DNA of 64,000 nt from B1SED10-75 sp964636865 (GTDB taxonomy: Bacteria; Bacillota; Dethiobacteria; DTU022; PWGO01): positions 16,376 through 80,375 of the forward strand of contig CAZWVJ010000007.1 in NCBI GenBank assembly GCA_964636865.1, given 5' to 3'. Below the pieces are notes generated by a model, which was not told the origin of the DNA, did not search any database, and worked only from the letters and a program-made list of their open reading frames with translations. Below are positions 29,554 through 39,016 of the stretch, piece after piece (position 1 is the first letter of the stretch; every line of letters begins with the position of its first letter). A program made the translations under genes and the position numbers.

Positions 29554-31161
29554 GTGGAGAAACGGGATCAAAATTTAAAAAAGTTTGGAGAAAAAAGCGA
29601 TTTTATTATTATTGGTTCGGGCCTTGCAGGCTTGTATGCAGCCCTCTTGCTTTCCCGTTATGGAAACGTGCTGGTATTAAGCAAAAAAAGTGTTGTAGAA
29701 AGCAATACATGGTATGCCCAGGGTGGTATAGCGGCAGCTTTGAGTGATCCCGATTCTCCGGCGCAGCATTTTGCCGATACTATGACTGCAGGAGCAGGTT
29801 TTAATGACCCGGAAGCAGTAAATATATTGGTAGAAGAAGGCCCTAAAGGAATAAAAGAACTGCAGGAACTCGGAGTAGCCTTTGATCGACAAGGGAAGGA
29901 TCTGGCTTTAGGGCAGGAAGGTGCTCACTCTTTTCGGCGTGTTTTAAGAATTGGAGGAGACGCTACAGGGCGTCATCTAGTGGATTCTCTATATCGCTTG
30001 GCACAACAGAAAGAAAATATTTTTTTTGATGAAAATGCTTTTGTAGTTGATCTAATAGTAGATAAGGGCGAGTGTAAGGGGATTTGCTGGTACCATAACG
30101 GAGAAATATTTTATTTATATAGTAAAGCAGTAATTTTGGCTACAGGAGGGGGAGGATTTCTTTTTTCGCGAACCACTAATCCGGAAACGGCTACAGCAGA
30201 CGGGGTGGCATTGGCTTATCATGCCGGGGCGGCGGTAGCTAACCTGGAGTTTGTCCAATTTCATCCCACTGTGTTTTTTAAAGAAAGCAAGGCATTTTTA
30301 ATTTCCGAGGCAGTAAGAGGAGAAGGAGGATATCTTGTCAATGAAACCGGAGAAAGGTTTATGTTTAACTATCATCAAGATGGAGAGTTGGGTCCACGTG
30401 ATATTGTAGCCAGGGCTATCGTGTGGGAAATGAATAATACCGGGGGAAGCGTTTATCTTGATCTGCGCCATCTTCCAGGTGATTTTATCAAGAAGCGTTT
30501 TCCTACTATCTATGCCAAGTGCCTTGAGTGGGGTGTGGACATAACGATGGAGCTTCTGCCTGTTTGCCCCGCTTCACATTATTTTATCGGAGGAGTAAAA
30601 GTTGATCATGATAGTAAAACCACAGTGGAAAGGCTTTTTGCAGTGGGGGAAACTGCTTCTTCCGGTGTCCACGGAGCCAATCGGCTGGCTAGCAATTCCT
30701 TATTAGAAGCCCTGGTGTTTAGCAGGCGTGCTGCTTATTATATTGCTGAAAATCTGGCTTCAAAAGACCTTCCTGCGCCGGTAAAGGTAGAAACAGTAAT
30801 TCCTCAATCGAGGGAAAGTGAAAATGCCCTGCAGGCAAAAATTGAACTACGCCGCCTTATGTGGGAAAAAGTAGGGCTTTTCCGGCAAGAGGATGTTTTG
30901 CTGGAAGCTATACAGCAGATAGAAGAGTGGATGGAAAAGTTTGATTATGAAACTAAAATCCCTGAAATTAAGGAGTTACAAAATATGCTGCTGGTATCCC
31001 GTCTAATTGCGGAAGCTTCATTGCGGCGGCGGGAAAGCAGAGGATGCCATTTTCGGCTTGATTACCCGGAAATTTCACCTGAAGCCATGTATTATTTGAT
31101 ATTTCAAAAAAAAGATGGTTTTAAAGGAGTGCAATTACATTGTTCATTTCCCCATGGCTAA
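29554..31161 (+). CDS. nadB: L-aspartate oxidase
   Basis: NadB oxidises L-aspartate to iminoaspartate, the partner substrate for NadA. In anaerobes it uses fumarate rather than oxygen as acceptor. The 535-residue flavoprotein has the FAD-binding IIGSGLAGLYAALL near residue 18, AQGGIAAAL, the active-site HPTVFF and EAVRGEGGYLVN, and the second FAD motif HGANRLASNSLLEALVF. The start is GTG 29554 with GAAGGAG six bases upstream. A 181-base gap separates it from nadA; TATAAT-like sequence near 29413 is noted without a good -35. The 3' end overlaps nadC by 22 bases. Confidence 0.96.
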   Translation: MEKRDQNLKKFGEKSDFIIIGSGLAGLYAALLLSRYGNVLVLSKKSVVESNTWYAQGGIAAALSDPDSPAQHFADTMTAGAGFNDPEAVNILVEEGPKGIKELQELGVAFDRQGKDLALGQEGAHSFRRVLRIGGDATGRHLVDSLYRLAQQKENIFFDENAFVVDLIVDKGECKGICWYHNGEIFYLYSKAVILATGGGGFLFSRTTNPETATADGVALAYHAGAAVANLEFVQFHPTVFFKESKAFLISEAVRGEGGYLVNETGERFMFNYHQDGELGPRDIVARAIVWEMNNTGGSVYLDLRHLPGDFIKKRFPTIYAKCLEWGVDITMELLPVCPASHYFIGGVKVDHDSKTTVERLFAVGETASSGVHGANRLASNSLLEALVFSRRAAYYIAENLASKDLPAPVKVETVIPQSRESENALQAKIELRRLMWEKVGLFRQEDVLLEAIQQIEEWMEKFDYETKIPEIKELQNMLLVSRLIAEASLRRRESRGCHFRLDYPEISPEAMYYLIFQKKDGFKGVQLHCSFPHG

Positions 31162-31979
31162 GAGAAATAGTGGAGTTTGCATTGAAAGAAGATATCGGGA
31201 TGGGAGATATTACAAGTGAATCGGTTATATCGCCGAATGAAGAGGGAACTGCTGAAATAATTGTCCGGGAAGAAGGAGTTATTGCCGGATTAGAAATAGC
31301 AAAAGAAGCTTTTAAGGTAGTAGATGATAAGCTTGAATATAAACCTAAAATAAATGATGGGGAGCGAGTAAAAAAAGGTGATGTAATAGTAAAAATATCA
31401 GGGAATATGTCTGCCATTATGCTCGGAGAGAGAACAGCCCTAAATTTTTTACAGCATCTTTCCGGAATTGCTACTTTAACCTCCCAGTGGGTTTCTTTGA
31501 TTAAAGAGTATCCTGCCCAACTTGTAGATACGCGGAAAACAACTCCCGGCTTAAGGCAGCTTGAGAAATATGCTGTTGTGGCAGGAGGAGGGCGAAACCA
31601 CCGCTTAGGCTTGCATGGTGGTGTTTTAATCAAAGAAAACCATATTAAGGTCGTTGGAGGAATTAAAGAGGCAGTCTTAAAGGTTAAAAAAGATGCTCCC
31701 ATAACTTTGCGTATTGAAGTGGAGGTAACCACTCTGGAAGAATTGGAAGAAGCTCTGGAGGCAGGTGCAGATTTGGTTATGCTGGATAATATGGATGAGC
31801 ATCTAATGAAAAAGGCAGTGGAATTTAACAGGGGGCGGGCTTATTTGGAAGCTTCAGGAAATATTACCCAGGGTCGATTACAAGCAGTGGCTGCCACCGG
31901 AGTGGATTATATTTCCAGTGGAGCTTTAACCCATTCTTCTACATCACTTGATTTAAGCATGTTGGTAAAGGATGAGTAA
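31140..31979 (+). CDS. nadC: Nicotinate-nucleotide pyrophosphorylase (carboxylating)
   Basis: NadC converts quinolinate and PRPP to nicotinate mononucleotide and CO2. The 279-residue protein has the conserved core DTRKTTPGLRQLEKYAVVAG, GGGRNHRLGLHGGVLIKENH, EVEVTTLEELEEALEAG and C-terminal ASGNIT and DYISSGALTHS. TTG 31140 follows AAAGGAG and overlaps nadB, so coupling is likely. With nadA and nadB it completes de novo NAD precursor synthesis. Confidence 0.97.
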   Translation: MFISPWLREIVEFALKEDIGMGDITSESVISPNEEGTAEIIVREEGVIAGLEIAKEAFKVVDDKLEYKPKINDGERVKKGDVIVKISGNMSAIMLGERTALNFLQHLSGIATLTSQWVSLIKEYPAQLVDTRKTTPGLRQLEKYAVVAGGGRNHRLGLHGGVLIKENHIKVVGGIKEAVLKVKKDAPITLRIEVEVTTLEELEEALEAGADLVMLDNMDEHLMKKAVEFNRGRAYLEASGNITQGRLQAVAATGVDYISSGALTHSSTSLDLSMLVKDE

Positions 31980-32015
31980 TAAAAAATTATATTTATGTTG
32001 AAATGGAGGTAGAAA

Positions 32016-32945
32016 ATGATGACTGCTGAAAAGCATAAATGGGAAATAATTGTGATAGGTGGAGGCCCGGCAGGGCTTACGGCAGCTATATATGGAGGAC
32101 GCGCGGGACATTCGGTACTTGTTTTGGAACAGATGAGATTCGGAGGTGAAATAACATCTACCGACTGGGTTGAAAATTATCCCGGTTTTCCGGAAGGCAT
32201 AGGCGGAGTTGCATATGCGGAACTTTTGGAACAACAGGCTCGCAAATTTGGAGCCTTGTTGCAATTTGATATTCTTGAAAAAGTGGATTTTCAAGATCAC
32301 ACCAAAAAGGTTTGGGCTACTGAAGGAGAATTTGAAGCTTCCCAAATTATTATCGCTACCGGCACTGAACCCCGAAAATTGGGAGTGCAGGGAGAGGAAG
32401 AATTTCAAGGACGGGGCATTTCTTATTGTGCTACCTGTGATGCTGGATTTTTCCGAGATAAAGAGGTAGCGGTTATCGGAGGAGGGGATGTAGCGGTAGA
32501 AGAGGCTCTTTTCATGACGCGTTTTGCAAGGAAAGTATACTTGATTCATCGCCGTAATCGTTTAAGGGCAGCGCAAAGTTTGCAAGACAAACTTTTTTCT
32601 CAGGAAGGAATAGAAATATTTTGGGATACAGAATTGCAGGAAATAAAGGGAGAGAAAAAGCTGGGAAGCTTAATGCTGAAACATAAAGAAGAAGGGTTAT
32701 TTGAATTACCTGTTAGCGGAGCTTTTATGGCTGTGGGGAGAAGACCTCAGACGCAACTTTTTGCCGATCAAATAGAGCTTGATCAAAACGGTTTTATCGT
32801 TACTGATGAAAATATGTGTACTTCTTTGAATGGTGTATTGGCTGCGGGAGATGTACGTCAAAAACTTCTTCGCCAACTAGTAACTGCTGCTGCTGATGGT
32901 GCCATAGCGGCCCATGTCGCCAGCAGAGAACTCCAAGATTTTTAA
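32016..32945 (+). CDS. trxB: Thioredoxin reductase-like flavoprotein
   Basis: The 309-residue protein has the low-molecular-weight thioredoxin reductase plan: FAD motif GGGPAGLTAAIYGGRAG near residue 12, redox-active C138-A-T-C141, NAD(P)-binding GGGDVAVEEALF and the C-terminal FAD motif ASGDVR-like (LAAGDVRQKLLRQLVTAA). It should reduce thioredoxin or a related disulfide protein. The electron donor, NADPH or a ferredoxin, cannot be decided here. No trxA is adjacent. The in-frame ATG at 32019 is an equally possible start. Confidence 0.88.
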   Translation: MMTAEKHKWEIIVIGGGPAGLTAAIYGGRAGHSVLVLEQMRFGGEITSTDWVENYPGFPEGIGGVAYAELLEQQARKFGALLQFDILEKVDFQDHTKKVWATEGEFEASQIIIATGTEPRKLGVQGEEEFQGRGISYCATCDAGFFRDKEVAVIGGGDVAVEEALFMTRFARKVYLIHRRNRLRAAQSLQDKLFSQEGIEIFWDTELQEIKGEKKLGSLMLKHKEEGLFELPVSGAFMAVGRRPQTQLFADQIELDQNGFIVTDENMCTSLNGVLAAGDVRQKLLRQLVTAAADGAIAAHVASRELQDF

Positions 32946-33045
32946 CTCTTCTTATCCTCCATTTTAATATAAGTTATTTTCATTTAAATAATTATCTTTT
33001 TTAAGGAAGGCGCTTCAGCAAATACCCCAAAAGAACATACAAATA

Positions 33046-33076
33046 TTGAAGGTATCGGAAGCATTCAAGTTATAAT
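33046..33076 (+). promoter_or_regulatory. Weak promoter candidate for ctsR operon
   Basis: TTGAAG (33046-33051) and TATAAT (33071-33076) are separated by 19 bases, longer than ideal. It is the best pair seen in the 265-base gap between trxB and ctsR. The operator lies further downstream at 33160. Confidence 0.35.
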
Positions 33077-33159
33077 TTAAGTATATAGTCAAATATGGCT
33101 AATGTTGTTCATAAACAATATTTGCGTGAAAAATATAAGGAAAGTAAAATGTAGTTGAA

Positions 33160-33176
33160 GGTCAGGAAAGGTCAAA
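33160..33176 (+). promoter_or_regulatory. CtsR operator
   Basis: GGTCAGG, AAA and GGTCAAA form a tandem heptad repeat matching the known CtsR box (two RGTCAAA heptads with a three-base NAN spacer) with two mismatches in the first heptad. It sits 34 bases before ctsR, fitting autorepression of ctsR-mcsA-mcsB-clpC. Confidence 0.75.
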
Positions 33177-33210
33177 CTATGGTAGGGTTCAGTTAAAGGG
33201 GAAAGAAGAT

Positions 33211-33672
33211 ATGTCACTGGCAGATTACATAGAAGAATACATTAAAATGCTTCTTTCTCTCAGTCCCCGCCAGTGGATTGATATTCAAAGAAGTGAGTTG
33301 GCGGGAAAATTTAATTGTGTTCCTTCGCAAATAAATTATGTGTTGGCAACCAGATTTACTCCGGAAAGAGGGTACCTGGTTGAAAGCAGGCGAGGGGGAA
33401 ATGGGTATATACGCATATTGAGGGTTAAGCCTCTTTCGAAAAAAACTTGGAAAAGTTTTTTAAATGAAGAAACGCTTGATGCCCATAAAGCCAGGGATTT
33501 TTTACAGCGCCTTTATGAAGAAAAATTAATATCTAGAAGAGAAGCTTTTATTATTGAAACAACTTTGAATGAAGATATTTATAAAACTATGGGTTTGAGT
33601 GAAGAACAAAAAAGCTTAATAATGAAACGCTTATTATATAATATGATTATAGCTATTTTAAAAGAGAGTTAA
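33211..33672 (+). CDS. ctsR: Class three stress gene repressor CtsR
   Basis: CtsR is a dimeric winged-helix repressor of clp genes, released at high temperature or by McsB arginine phosphorylation. The 153-residue protein has the N-terminal DNA-binding part with IDIQRSELAGKFNCVPSQIN and the basic wing VESRRGGNGYIRI, followed by the helical C-terminal dimer/ClpC-interaction domain. It starts at ATG 33211 after AAAGGGGAAAG. It is the first gene of a canonical four-gene operon. Confidence 0.96.
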   Translation: MSLADYIEEYIKMLLSLSPRQWIDIQRSELAGKFNCVPSQINYVLATRFTPERGYLVESRRGGNGYIRILRVKPLSKKTWKSFLNEETLDAHKARDFLQRLYEEKLISRREAFIIETTLNEDIYKTMGLSEEQKSLIMKRLLYNMIIAILKES

Positions 33673-33736
33673 CTAAACTGTTTATTAATTCTCAATAAGT
33701 GATGTGAAAGGTCGTATTTGGAAAGGAAGTGAAATC

Positions 33737-34285
33737 ATGTTTTGCCAGGAGTGCAATCAACGAGAAGCGGTTGTATATTTAACCAAGATAGTAAACGGCG
33801 TAAAAACTGAGATGCATCTTTGCGAAGTTTGCGCCAACGAAAAAGGAGATCCGGATTTTTCTTTTGAACCAAAATCTTCTTTGCAAAATTTTTTGGCCAG
33901 CTTTTTAAATGAGTCAGGATTTGCTCCTGCTGAAAAAAAGTCTACATCATCGGCCAAGTTGCAGTGTTCCAGCTGCGGTCTCACTTTTGCCCAATTCCGC
34001 CAAATCAGCAGATTTGGCTGTAGTGATTGTTATCAATCTTTTGGAGATGAAAACCTGCAACCTCTTTTCCGTCGTATGCATGGTAGTATTAGTCATGCGG
34101 GCAAAGTACCTCGTCACCTCGGAGGAACTACTAAGATAAAGCGAGAGATAAGCGAACTAAGAGAGAAATTGCAGGAGTTAATTCAACAAGAAGAATATGA
34201 AAAAGCCGCAGAAATAAGGGATAAAATAAGAGGGTTAGAGCAAGAATTGGAAGAAAAAGGGGAGGAGGTAAATGGTGAAGAATAA
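33737..34285 (+). CDS. mcsA: McsA, activator of McsB kinase (zinc-finger UVR protein)
   Basis: McsA stimulates the protein arginine kinase McsB and links stress sensing to CtsR. The 182-residue protein starts at ATG 33737 behind GAAAGGAAGTG; the longer frame from 33704 has no RBS. Two Cys-pair zinc modules are visible (CQEC...CEVC and CSSC...CSDC), and a C-terminal UVR motif (about 145-178, EYEKAAEIRDKIRGLEQELE). It overlaps mcsB by 14 bases. Confidence 0.95.
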   Translation: MFCQECNQREAVVYLTKIVNGVKTEMHLCEVCANEKGDPDFSFEPKSSLQNFLASFLNESGFAPAEKKSTSSAKLQCSSCGLTFAQFRQISRFGCSDCYQSFGDENLQPLFRRMHGSISHAGKVPRHLGGTTKIKREISELREKLQELIQQEEYEKAAEIRDKIRGLEQELEEKGEEVNGEE

Positions 34286-35330
34286 TATAGGCAGTTTCTT
34301 GAGCCATTGGATGGATGGCATAGGTCCTTACCCTGAAGTTGTAATAAGCTCCCGGATTAGACTGGCTAGAAATATTAAGGGAGTGCCGTTTCCTTATTTG
34401 GCTTCTGATTCTCAAAAGCAAAAGGTGCAGCAAACGGTATCCGAAGTGCTAGGAACCTGTGGTGAAAGCAATGGACTGACTTTGATCAAAATGGAAGATC
34501 TTGAGCCTGTGGTAAAACAGGTGATGATGGAAAAGCACCTGATTAGTCCTCTTTTAACTCAGAATGACCATAAATGTGCTGTTTGCTTGAGCAAAGAGGA
34601 AGAAACCAGTATCATGATTAATGAAGAAGACCATTTGCGGATACAGAGTTTTTTGCCGGGCTTACAACTGGAGAAAGCATGGGAAGAGGCAGATAATTAC
34701 GATAATATTTTTGAAGGCAGTTTGGAATATTCTTTCCATGAGCGTTATGGCTATCTTACCTCATGCCCAACAAATGTAGGGACAGGTTTAAGAGCTTCCG
34801 TAATGCTTCATCTGCCGGCATTGATTATTACCAAGCAATTTAACCAGGTATTGTCTGCGCTTTCTCAGGTAGGTCTGGCTGTAAGGGGGCTTTATGGAGA
34901 AGGTGCGGAGATAGTAGGAAATTTGGTCCAAATATCTAACCAGATTACTTTAGGTCAGTCGGAAGAAGAAATAATTCGAAATCTTTATAATGTCACCAGG
35001 CAGGTTATAGAACAGGAAAATACTGCTCGGCAGTTCCTTTTAAATAAAAACAGGGAAAAAATTGCAGACCGCAGCTGCCGGGCTATGGGAATTTTAAAGT
35101 ATGCTTATCTCATAAGTTGGCAGGAGGCAATGCAATTAATCTCCGATGTTCGAATGGGTTTTGAAATGGGAATTATTTCCGGAATAGATCGGCGCATGTT
35201 GAATGAATTATTGATTATAATTAGGCCGGCTTGTTTGCAGATGGTAGCCGGTAAAGAATTGGAGACTAGTGAAAGGGATATAGAAAGAGCAAAACAGGTG
35301 AGGAAAAAACTGAAGAATGTTAAAATGTAA
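34272..35330 (+). CDS. mcsB: Protein arginine kinase McsB
   Basis: McsB phosphorylates arginines on proteins, marking them for ClpCP and inactivating CtsR. The 352-residue protein has the guanido-kinase fold with SSRIRLARNIKGVPFP near residue 24, TSCPTNVGTGLRASVMLHLP and the C-terminal RPACLQMVAGK region with the arginine-phosphate recognition features of the family. ATG 34272 follows GGAGGAGG inside mcsA. A 110-base gap without an obvious terminator separates it from clpC. Confidence 0.96.
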   Translation: MVKNNIGSFLSHWMDGIGPYPEVVISSRIRLARNIKGVPFPYLASDSQKQKVQQTVSEVLGTCGESNGLTLIKMEDLEPVVKQVMMEKHLISPLLTQNDHKCAVCLSKEEETSIMINEEDHLRIQSFLPGLQLEKAWEEADNYDNIFEGSLEYSFHERYGYLTSCPTNVGTGLRASVMLHLPALIITKQFNQVLSALSQVGLAVRGLYGEGAEIVGNLVQISNQITLGQSEEEIIRNLYNVTRQVIEQENTARQFLLNKNREKIADRSCRAMGILKYAYLISWQEAMQLISDVRMGFEMGIISGIDRRMLNELLIIIRPACLQMVAGKELETSERDIERAKQVRKKLKNVKM

Positions 35331-35440
35331 CCAGATTGGATTCTGGAACATATAAAGAAGAGAAGTTGTGTAAATTTAAATAATTTAATCAGGATTTCTC
35401 AGAGTGAGGTAACAAATTAAAATGTTAGGAGTGAAAAAAT

Positions 35441-37906
35441 ATGTTTATGTTTGGAAGATTTACTGAGCGGGCTCAACAAGTATTAGTTTTGGCACAGGAT
35501 GAAGCACGTCGGTTAAGTCATAACTTTATAGGTACTGAACACTTATTGTTGGGCCTGGTAAAAGAAGGAGCCGGCATAGCAGCCCGGGTATTACAAAATG
35601 CGGGTGTTGATTTTACTCAGTTGAGGCAGGAGGTAGAAAAAATAATCCCCCAGGGGGAGAAAAACCCTCCTCAATCCATCAGTTATACTCCCAGGGCAAA
35701 AAGAGTTATAGAATTGGCAATTGAAGAAAGCCAAAATCTAGGCCATAACTATGTAGGAACCGAGCATTTGCTGCTGGGTTTACTCAGAGAGGGTGAAGGT
35801 ATAGCTGCTCAGGTTTTAACCAACATGGGAATAGATTTAAAGAGAGCTCGTAAAGAGGTGATTCAATTGCTCGGAGGAGAGGAATCTTCTAGCAGCAGCG
35901 GCAGCCTTCGAGAAAGCAAGAGTGGGCAGCAAACTCCTACCGTGGATACTTTTGGGCGTGATCTGACCAGGTTGGCCCAGGAAGGCAAACTGGATCCTGT
36001 AGTAGGTAGGGAAAAAGAAATTGAAAGAGTTATACAGGTCTTGAGTCGTCGCACCAAAAATAATCCATGCCTAATAGGCGAGCCCGGAGTAGGCAAAACG
36101 GCAATTGCGGAAGGCCTGGCCCAAAAAATAGCAGAGGAAGATATTCCGGAAATTCTAAACGGCAAGAGAGTAGTAACTATAGAATTATCTGCCATAGTAG
36201 CCGGTACGAAGTACCGGGGCGAATTTGAAGAAAGGCTGCGCAAGCTGCTGCAAGAACTGCGACAGGCTGGCAATATCATTATGTTTATTGATGAACTGCA
36301 TACCATCATTGGCGCCGGTGCGGCTGAAGGAGCTATAGATGCTTCTAATATTTTGAAACCAGCGCTGGCAAGAGGGGAACTGCAGTGTATCGGGGCTACT
36401 ACTATCGATGAGTACCGGAAACACGTAGAAAGAGATTCTGCCCTGGAAAGGCGTTTCCAGCCTATCCAGGTTGAGGAGCCAACTAAAGAAGAAAGTGTAG
36501 CCATTCTTAAGGGTTTAAGAGATCGTTATGAAGCTCACCATAAGGTTAAAATTACCGATGAAGCTGTGGAGGCATCGGTGGCGTTATCAGATCGTTATAT
36601 AACCGATCGCTACTTGCCGGATAAAGGTATTGACCTTATTGATGAGGCAGCTTCCCGGGTAAGGATTAAGAATTATACTACCCCGCCCGATCTTAAAGAA
36701 ATGCAGGAAAAAGTTGAAAACCTTAAGCATGAAAAGGAAGCGGCAGTTAGAAACCAGGAATTTGAACTTGCAGCTAAGCTAAGAGATCAAGAACAAAAAA
36801 TGAAGGAAGAACTGGATGAACTGAAAAAAGAGTGGGAACAGAAAAAGGGAGTATCTGATCAAGTAGTAGTTACAGAAGAGGATGTATCGTATATTGTATC
36901 CAGCTGGACAGGCATTCCTGTGCGAAAGATACTTGAAGAGGAATCAGAACGGTTGTTAAAACTTGAAGAGATTTTACATGAAAGAGTAATTGGCCAAAAT
37001 GAAGCAGTGACAGCGGTTTCTAAGGCAGTCCGTAGAGCGCGTGCCGGTTTGAAGGATGTTAAAAGGCCTATTGGTTCTTTTATATTCCTTGGTCCTACCG
37101 GCGTAGGTAAGACTGAGCTTGGCCGAGCATTGGCGGAAGCTCTTTTCGGGGATGAAAAAGCTATTGTGAGACTGGACATGTCTGAATTTATGGAAAAGCA
37201 TACTGTTGCCAGGCTTATAGGGGCACCTCCGGGGTATGTAGGTTATGAGGAAGGAGGTCAATTAACGGAAAAAGTCCGGCGGAAGCCATATTCGGTAGTA
37301 CTTTTTGATGAAATTGAAAAAGCTCATCCCGATGTGTTTAACGCGCTGCTACAAATACTTGAGGATGGGCGTTTGACAGATGGAAAGGGCCGGACGGTAG
37401 ACTTTCGAAATGCGGTGATCATTATGACCTCTAATGTCGGTGCCATGTACATTAACAAACAACCCAAAGTAGGCTTTCGGGCGGATGATGAAAACAAAGA
37501 TTATGAGCAAATGAAAGACAGGGTGCTGGAGGAATTAAGAAAAACTTTCCGGCCGGAGTTTCTTAACCGACTGGATGAAATAATTGTATTCCATGCCCTT
37601 AACGAAGAACATATCTTCCAGATAGTGGATATTATGCTGGAAGAGCTTAACCAGCGAGTGGCAGAATATAGTATGAAGTTGGAAATTTCTCAGGAGGCAA
37701 AAGATAAGCTGGTGAAAGAAGGTTTTGACCCTCAATTAGGAGCGAGACCTTTGCGGCGGGTCATTCAGAAACGCCTGGAAGACGGCATTTCCGAGGAAAT
37801 GCTTCAAGGAAATATTTCTCCCGGCGATAATGTCCTGGTGGATGTAGATGAGGATGAAGGAGATTATGTTTTTAAAAAGAAAGAAGAGAGCAAAACCAAA
37901 AATTAA
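35441..37906 (+). CDS. clpC: ATP-dependent Clp protease ATPase ClpC
   Basis: ClpC is the AAA+ unfoldase that feeds substrates to ClpP, recognising phosphoarginine tags. The 821-residue protein has two N-terminal Clp-N repeats (starting [16 protein letters not shown] and [16 protein letters not shown]), D1 with Walker [14 protein letters not shown], a UVR/middle domain (about 415-470) that identifies ClpC rather than ClpA, D2 with [14 protein letters not shown], and the tip region with FGDEKAIVR and a C-terminal D2-small domain. ATG 35441 or 35447 are both possible starts; RBS TTAGGAGTG favours the first. A strong terminator follows. Confidence 0.97.
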   Translation: MFMFGRFTERAQQVLVLAQDEARRLSHNFIGTEHLLLGLVKEGAGIAARVLQNAGVDFTQLRQEVEKIIPQGEKNPPQSISYTPRAKRVIELAIEESQNLGHNYVGTEHLLLGLLREGEGIAAQVLTNMGIDLKRARKEVIQLLGGEESSSSSGSLRESKSGQQTPTVDTFGRDLTRLAQEGKLDPVVGREKEIERVIQVLSRRTKNNPCLIGEPGVGKTAIAEGLAQKIAEEDIPEILNGKRVVTIELSAIVAGTKYRGEFEERLRKLLQELRQAGNIIMFIDELHTIIGAGAAEGAIDASNILKPALARGELQCIGATTIDEYRKHVERDSALERRFQPIQVEEPTKEESVAILKGLRDRYEAHHKVKITDEAVEASVALSDRYITDRYLPDKGIDLIDEAASRVRIKNYTTPPDLKEMQEKVENLKHEKEAAVRNQEFELAAKLRDQEQKMKEELDELKKEWEQKKGVSDQVVVTEEDVSYIVSSWTGIPVRKILEEESERLLKLEEILHERVIGQNEAVTAVSKAVRRARAGLKDVKRPIGSFIFLGPTGVGKTELGRALAEALFGDEKAIVRLDMSEFMEKHTVARLIGAPPGYVGYEEGGQLTEKVRRKPYSVVLFDEIEKAHPDVFNALLQILEDGRLTDGKGRTVDFRNAVIIMTSNVGAMYINKQPKVGFRADDENKDYEQMKDRVLEELRKTFRPEFLNRLDEIIVFHALNEEHIFQIVDIMLEELNQRVAEYSMKLEISQEAKDKLVKEGFDPQLGARPLRRVIQKRLEDGISEEMLQGNISPGDNVLVDVDEDEGDYVFKKKEESKTKN

Positions 37907-37915
37907 AAAAAAGAA

Positions 37916-37955
37916 AGGGGCTAACTCAAAAGTGATTTGGGTTAGCCCCTCTTTT
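37916..37955 (+). terminator. Rho-independent terminator after clpC
   Basis: AGGGGCTAAC (37916-37925) pairs perfectly with GTTAGCCCCT (37941-37950), followed by CTTTT. It ends the ctsR operon. The rest of the 285-base gap to cooC contains only AT-rich sequence and the repeat listed next. Confidence 0.92.
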
Positions 37956-38114
37956 AATACCGACGGCATCCTATTCTTTTAATAAATCTTGTTTTTTTCT
38001 CATTAAAGAAGATAATAGCTTAAGAATAAAAATATTAGTATTTTTTGTATCGTTTTAAAATAAGGAATTTTGAGAATAGAATAACTTTCACAATGGGAAA
38101 GGATTTATTTTTAA

Positions 38115-38134
38115 CTTCGTCGAATATGTCGAAG
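38115..38134. promoter_or_regulatory. Operator-like repeat ahead of the CODH/ACS genes
   Basis: GTCGAA occurs twice in direct repeat around TAT (38119-38124 and 38128-38133), inside outer inverted arms CTTCG and CGAAG. It lies 58 bases before cooC. No known regulator is assigned. No convincing -35/-10 pair was found; TTGTTT at 37989 with TAATAG at 38013 is weak. Confidence 0.3.
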
Positions 38135-38191
38135 GTGTGGATTAAGTGTGTTTTATAAAAACTAACTTTGATGATTTGGAGTGACTCGCTT

Positions 38192-38950
38192 GTGAAAATT
38201 GCTGTTTCCGGAAAGGGAGGAGTAGGTAAGACTACTCTTTCAGCAGGGTTAATACAAAGTTATGCTGATTCCGGCGATGTGGTGTATAGTATTGATGCGG
38301 ATCCGGACACAAGTTTAGGCATTACTCTGGGCATTAAGGAGGACAAGCTGGATGAATTAGTTCCCCTTATAGATATGAAAGAAGTTATAGAAGAAAAAAA
38401 CAAAGGTGGAGGTGTCCTGGTTGATCTAAACCCTGAAATTGAAAATGTGCTCAATGAGTACAGTTTACAAATAGGAAATATAAAATTTTTAAAAATGGGA
38501 GGGGTAAAACAGGGAGGATCAGCTTGCTATTGCAAGGAAAATTCCTTCCTGCAGTCTTTACTAAATTCTCTTTTACTGGATAAGGTAGAACCGGTAATAA
38601 TTGATATGAGCGCCGGTATTGAACATCTGACCAGGGGGACGGCAAGGGGAGTAGATGCTATCCTGGTGGTGACGGAACCTACCACAACCAGTGTGAAAAC
38701 TGCCGGAGTGGTAAAAAAGTTGGCTCATGATCTGGGCATTGATAGGGTTTTTATTGCAGGTAACAAGATACGGACTAAGGCGGACCGTGATTTCATATCA
38801 GATGCATTTTCCGAAGATGAAATAATAGGCATGATCTCGTTTGAAGAAGAATTGTTATCGAATGCTCAAAAAACAGGCACAGTCAATAAATATTCCAATA
38901 TTAAAGGGATTAAGGATATTTGGAAAAAGCTTATGGGGGGTGAAAAATAA
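38192..38950 (+). CDS. cooC: CO dehydrogenase nickel-insertion ATPase CooC
   Basis: CooC is a SIMIBI-class ATPase that matures carbon monoxide dehydrogenase, probably by delivering nickel. The 252-residue protein from GTG 38192 begins with the deviant Walker A GKGGVGKTTLSAG and has SIDADPDTSLGITLG, the CxC nickel/zinc motif in ACYCKEN and the switch-II VIIDMSAGIEHLTRG. TGGAGTGA lies about 8 bases upstream; the longer in-frame option from 38168 lacks an RBS. It heads the CODH/ACS cluster, with acsA next, so the client is clear. Confidence 0.95.
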   Translation: MKIAVSGKGGVGKTTLSAGLIQSYADSGDVVYSIDADPDTSLGITLGIKEDKLDELVPLIDMKEVIEEKNKGGGVLVDLNPEIENVLNEYSLQIGNIKFLKMGGVKQGGSACYCKENSFLQSLLNSLLLDKVEPVIIDMSAGIEHLTRGTARGVDAILVVTEPTTTSVKTAGVVKKLAHDLGIDRVFIAGNKIRTKADRDFISDAFSEDEIIGMISFEEELLSNAQKTGTVNKYSNIKGIKDIWKKLMGGEK

Positions 38951-39016
38951 GGAGTTTTTTAATTTAAATTATTTAAGGTTTATCATTGGGGATAAAAATG
39001 AAGGAGGTTAGAAAAC

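Noticed and set aside
31121..31732. 203-residue minus-strand frame opposite nadC
   Set aside because: Antisense to a conserved enzyme with no RBS, motif or context supporting a gene.
35863..36504. 213-residue minus-strand frame opposite clpC
   Set aside because: Shadow of the ClpC D1 coding sequence with Ser/Leu-rich composition and no recognisable domain.
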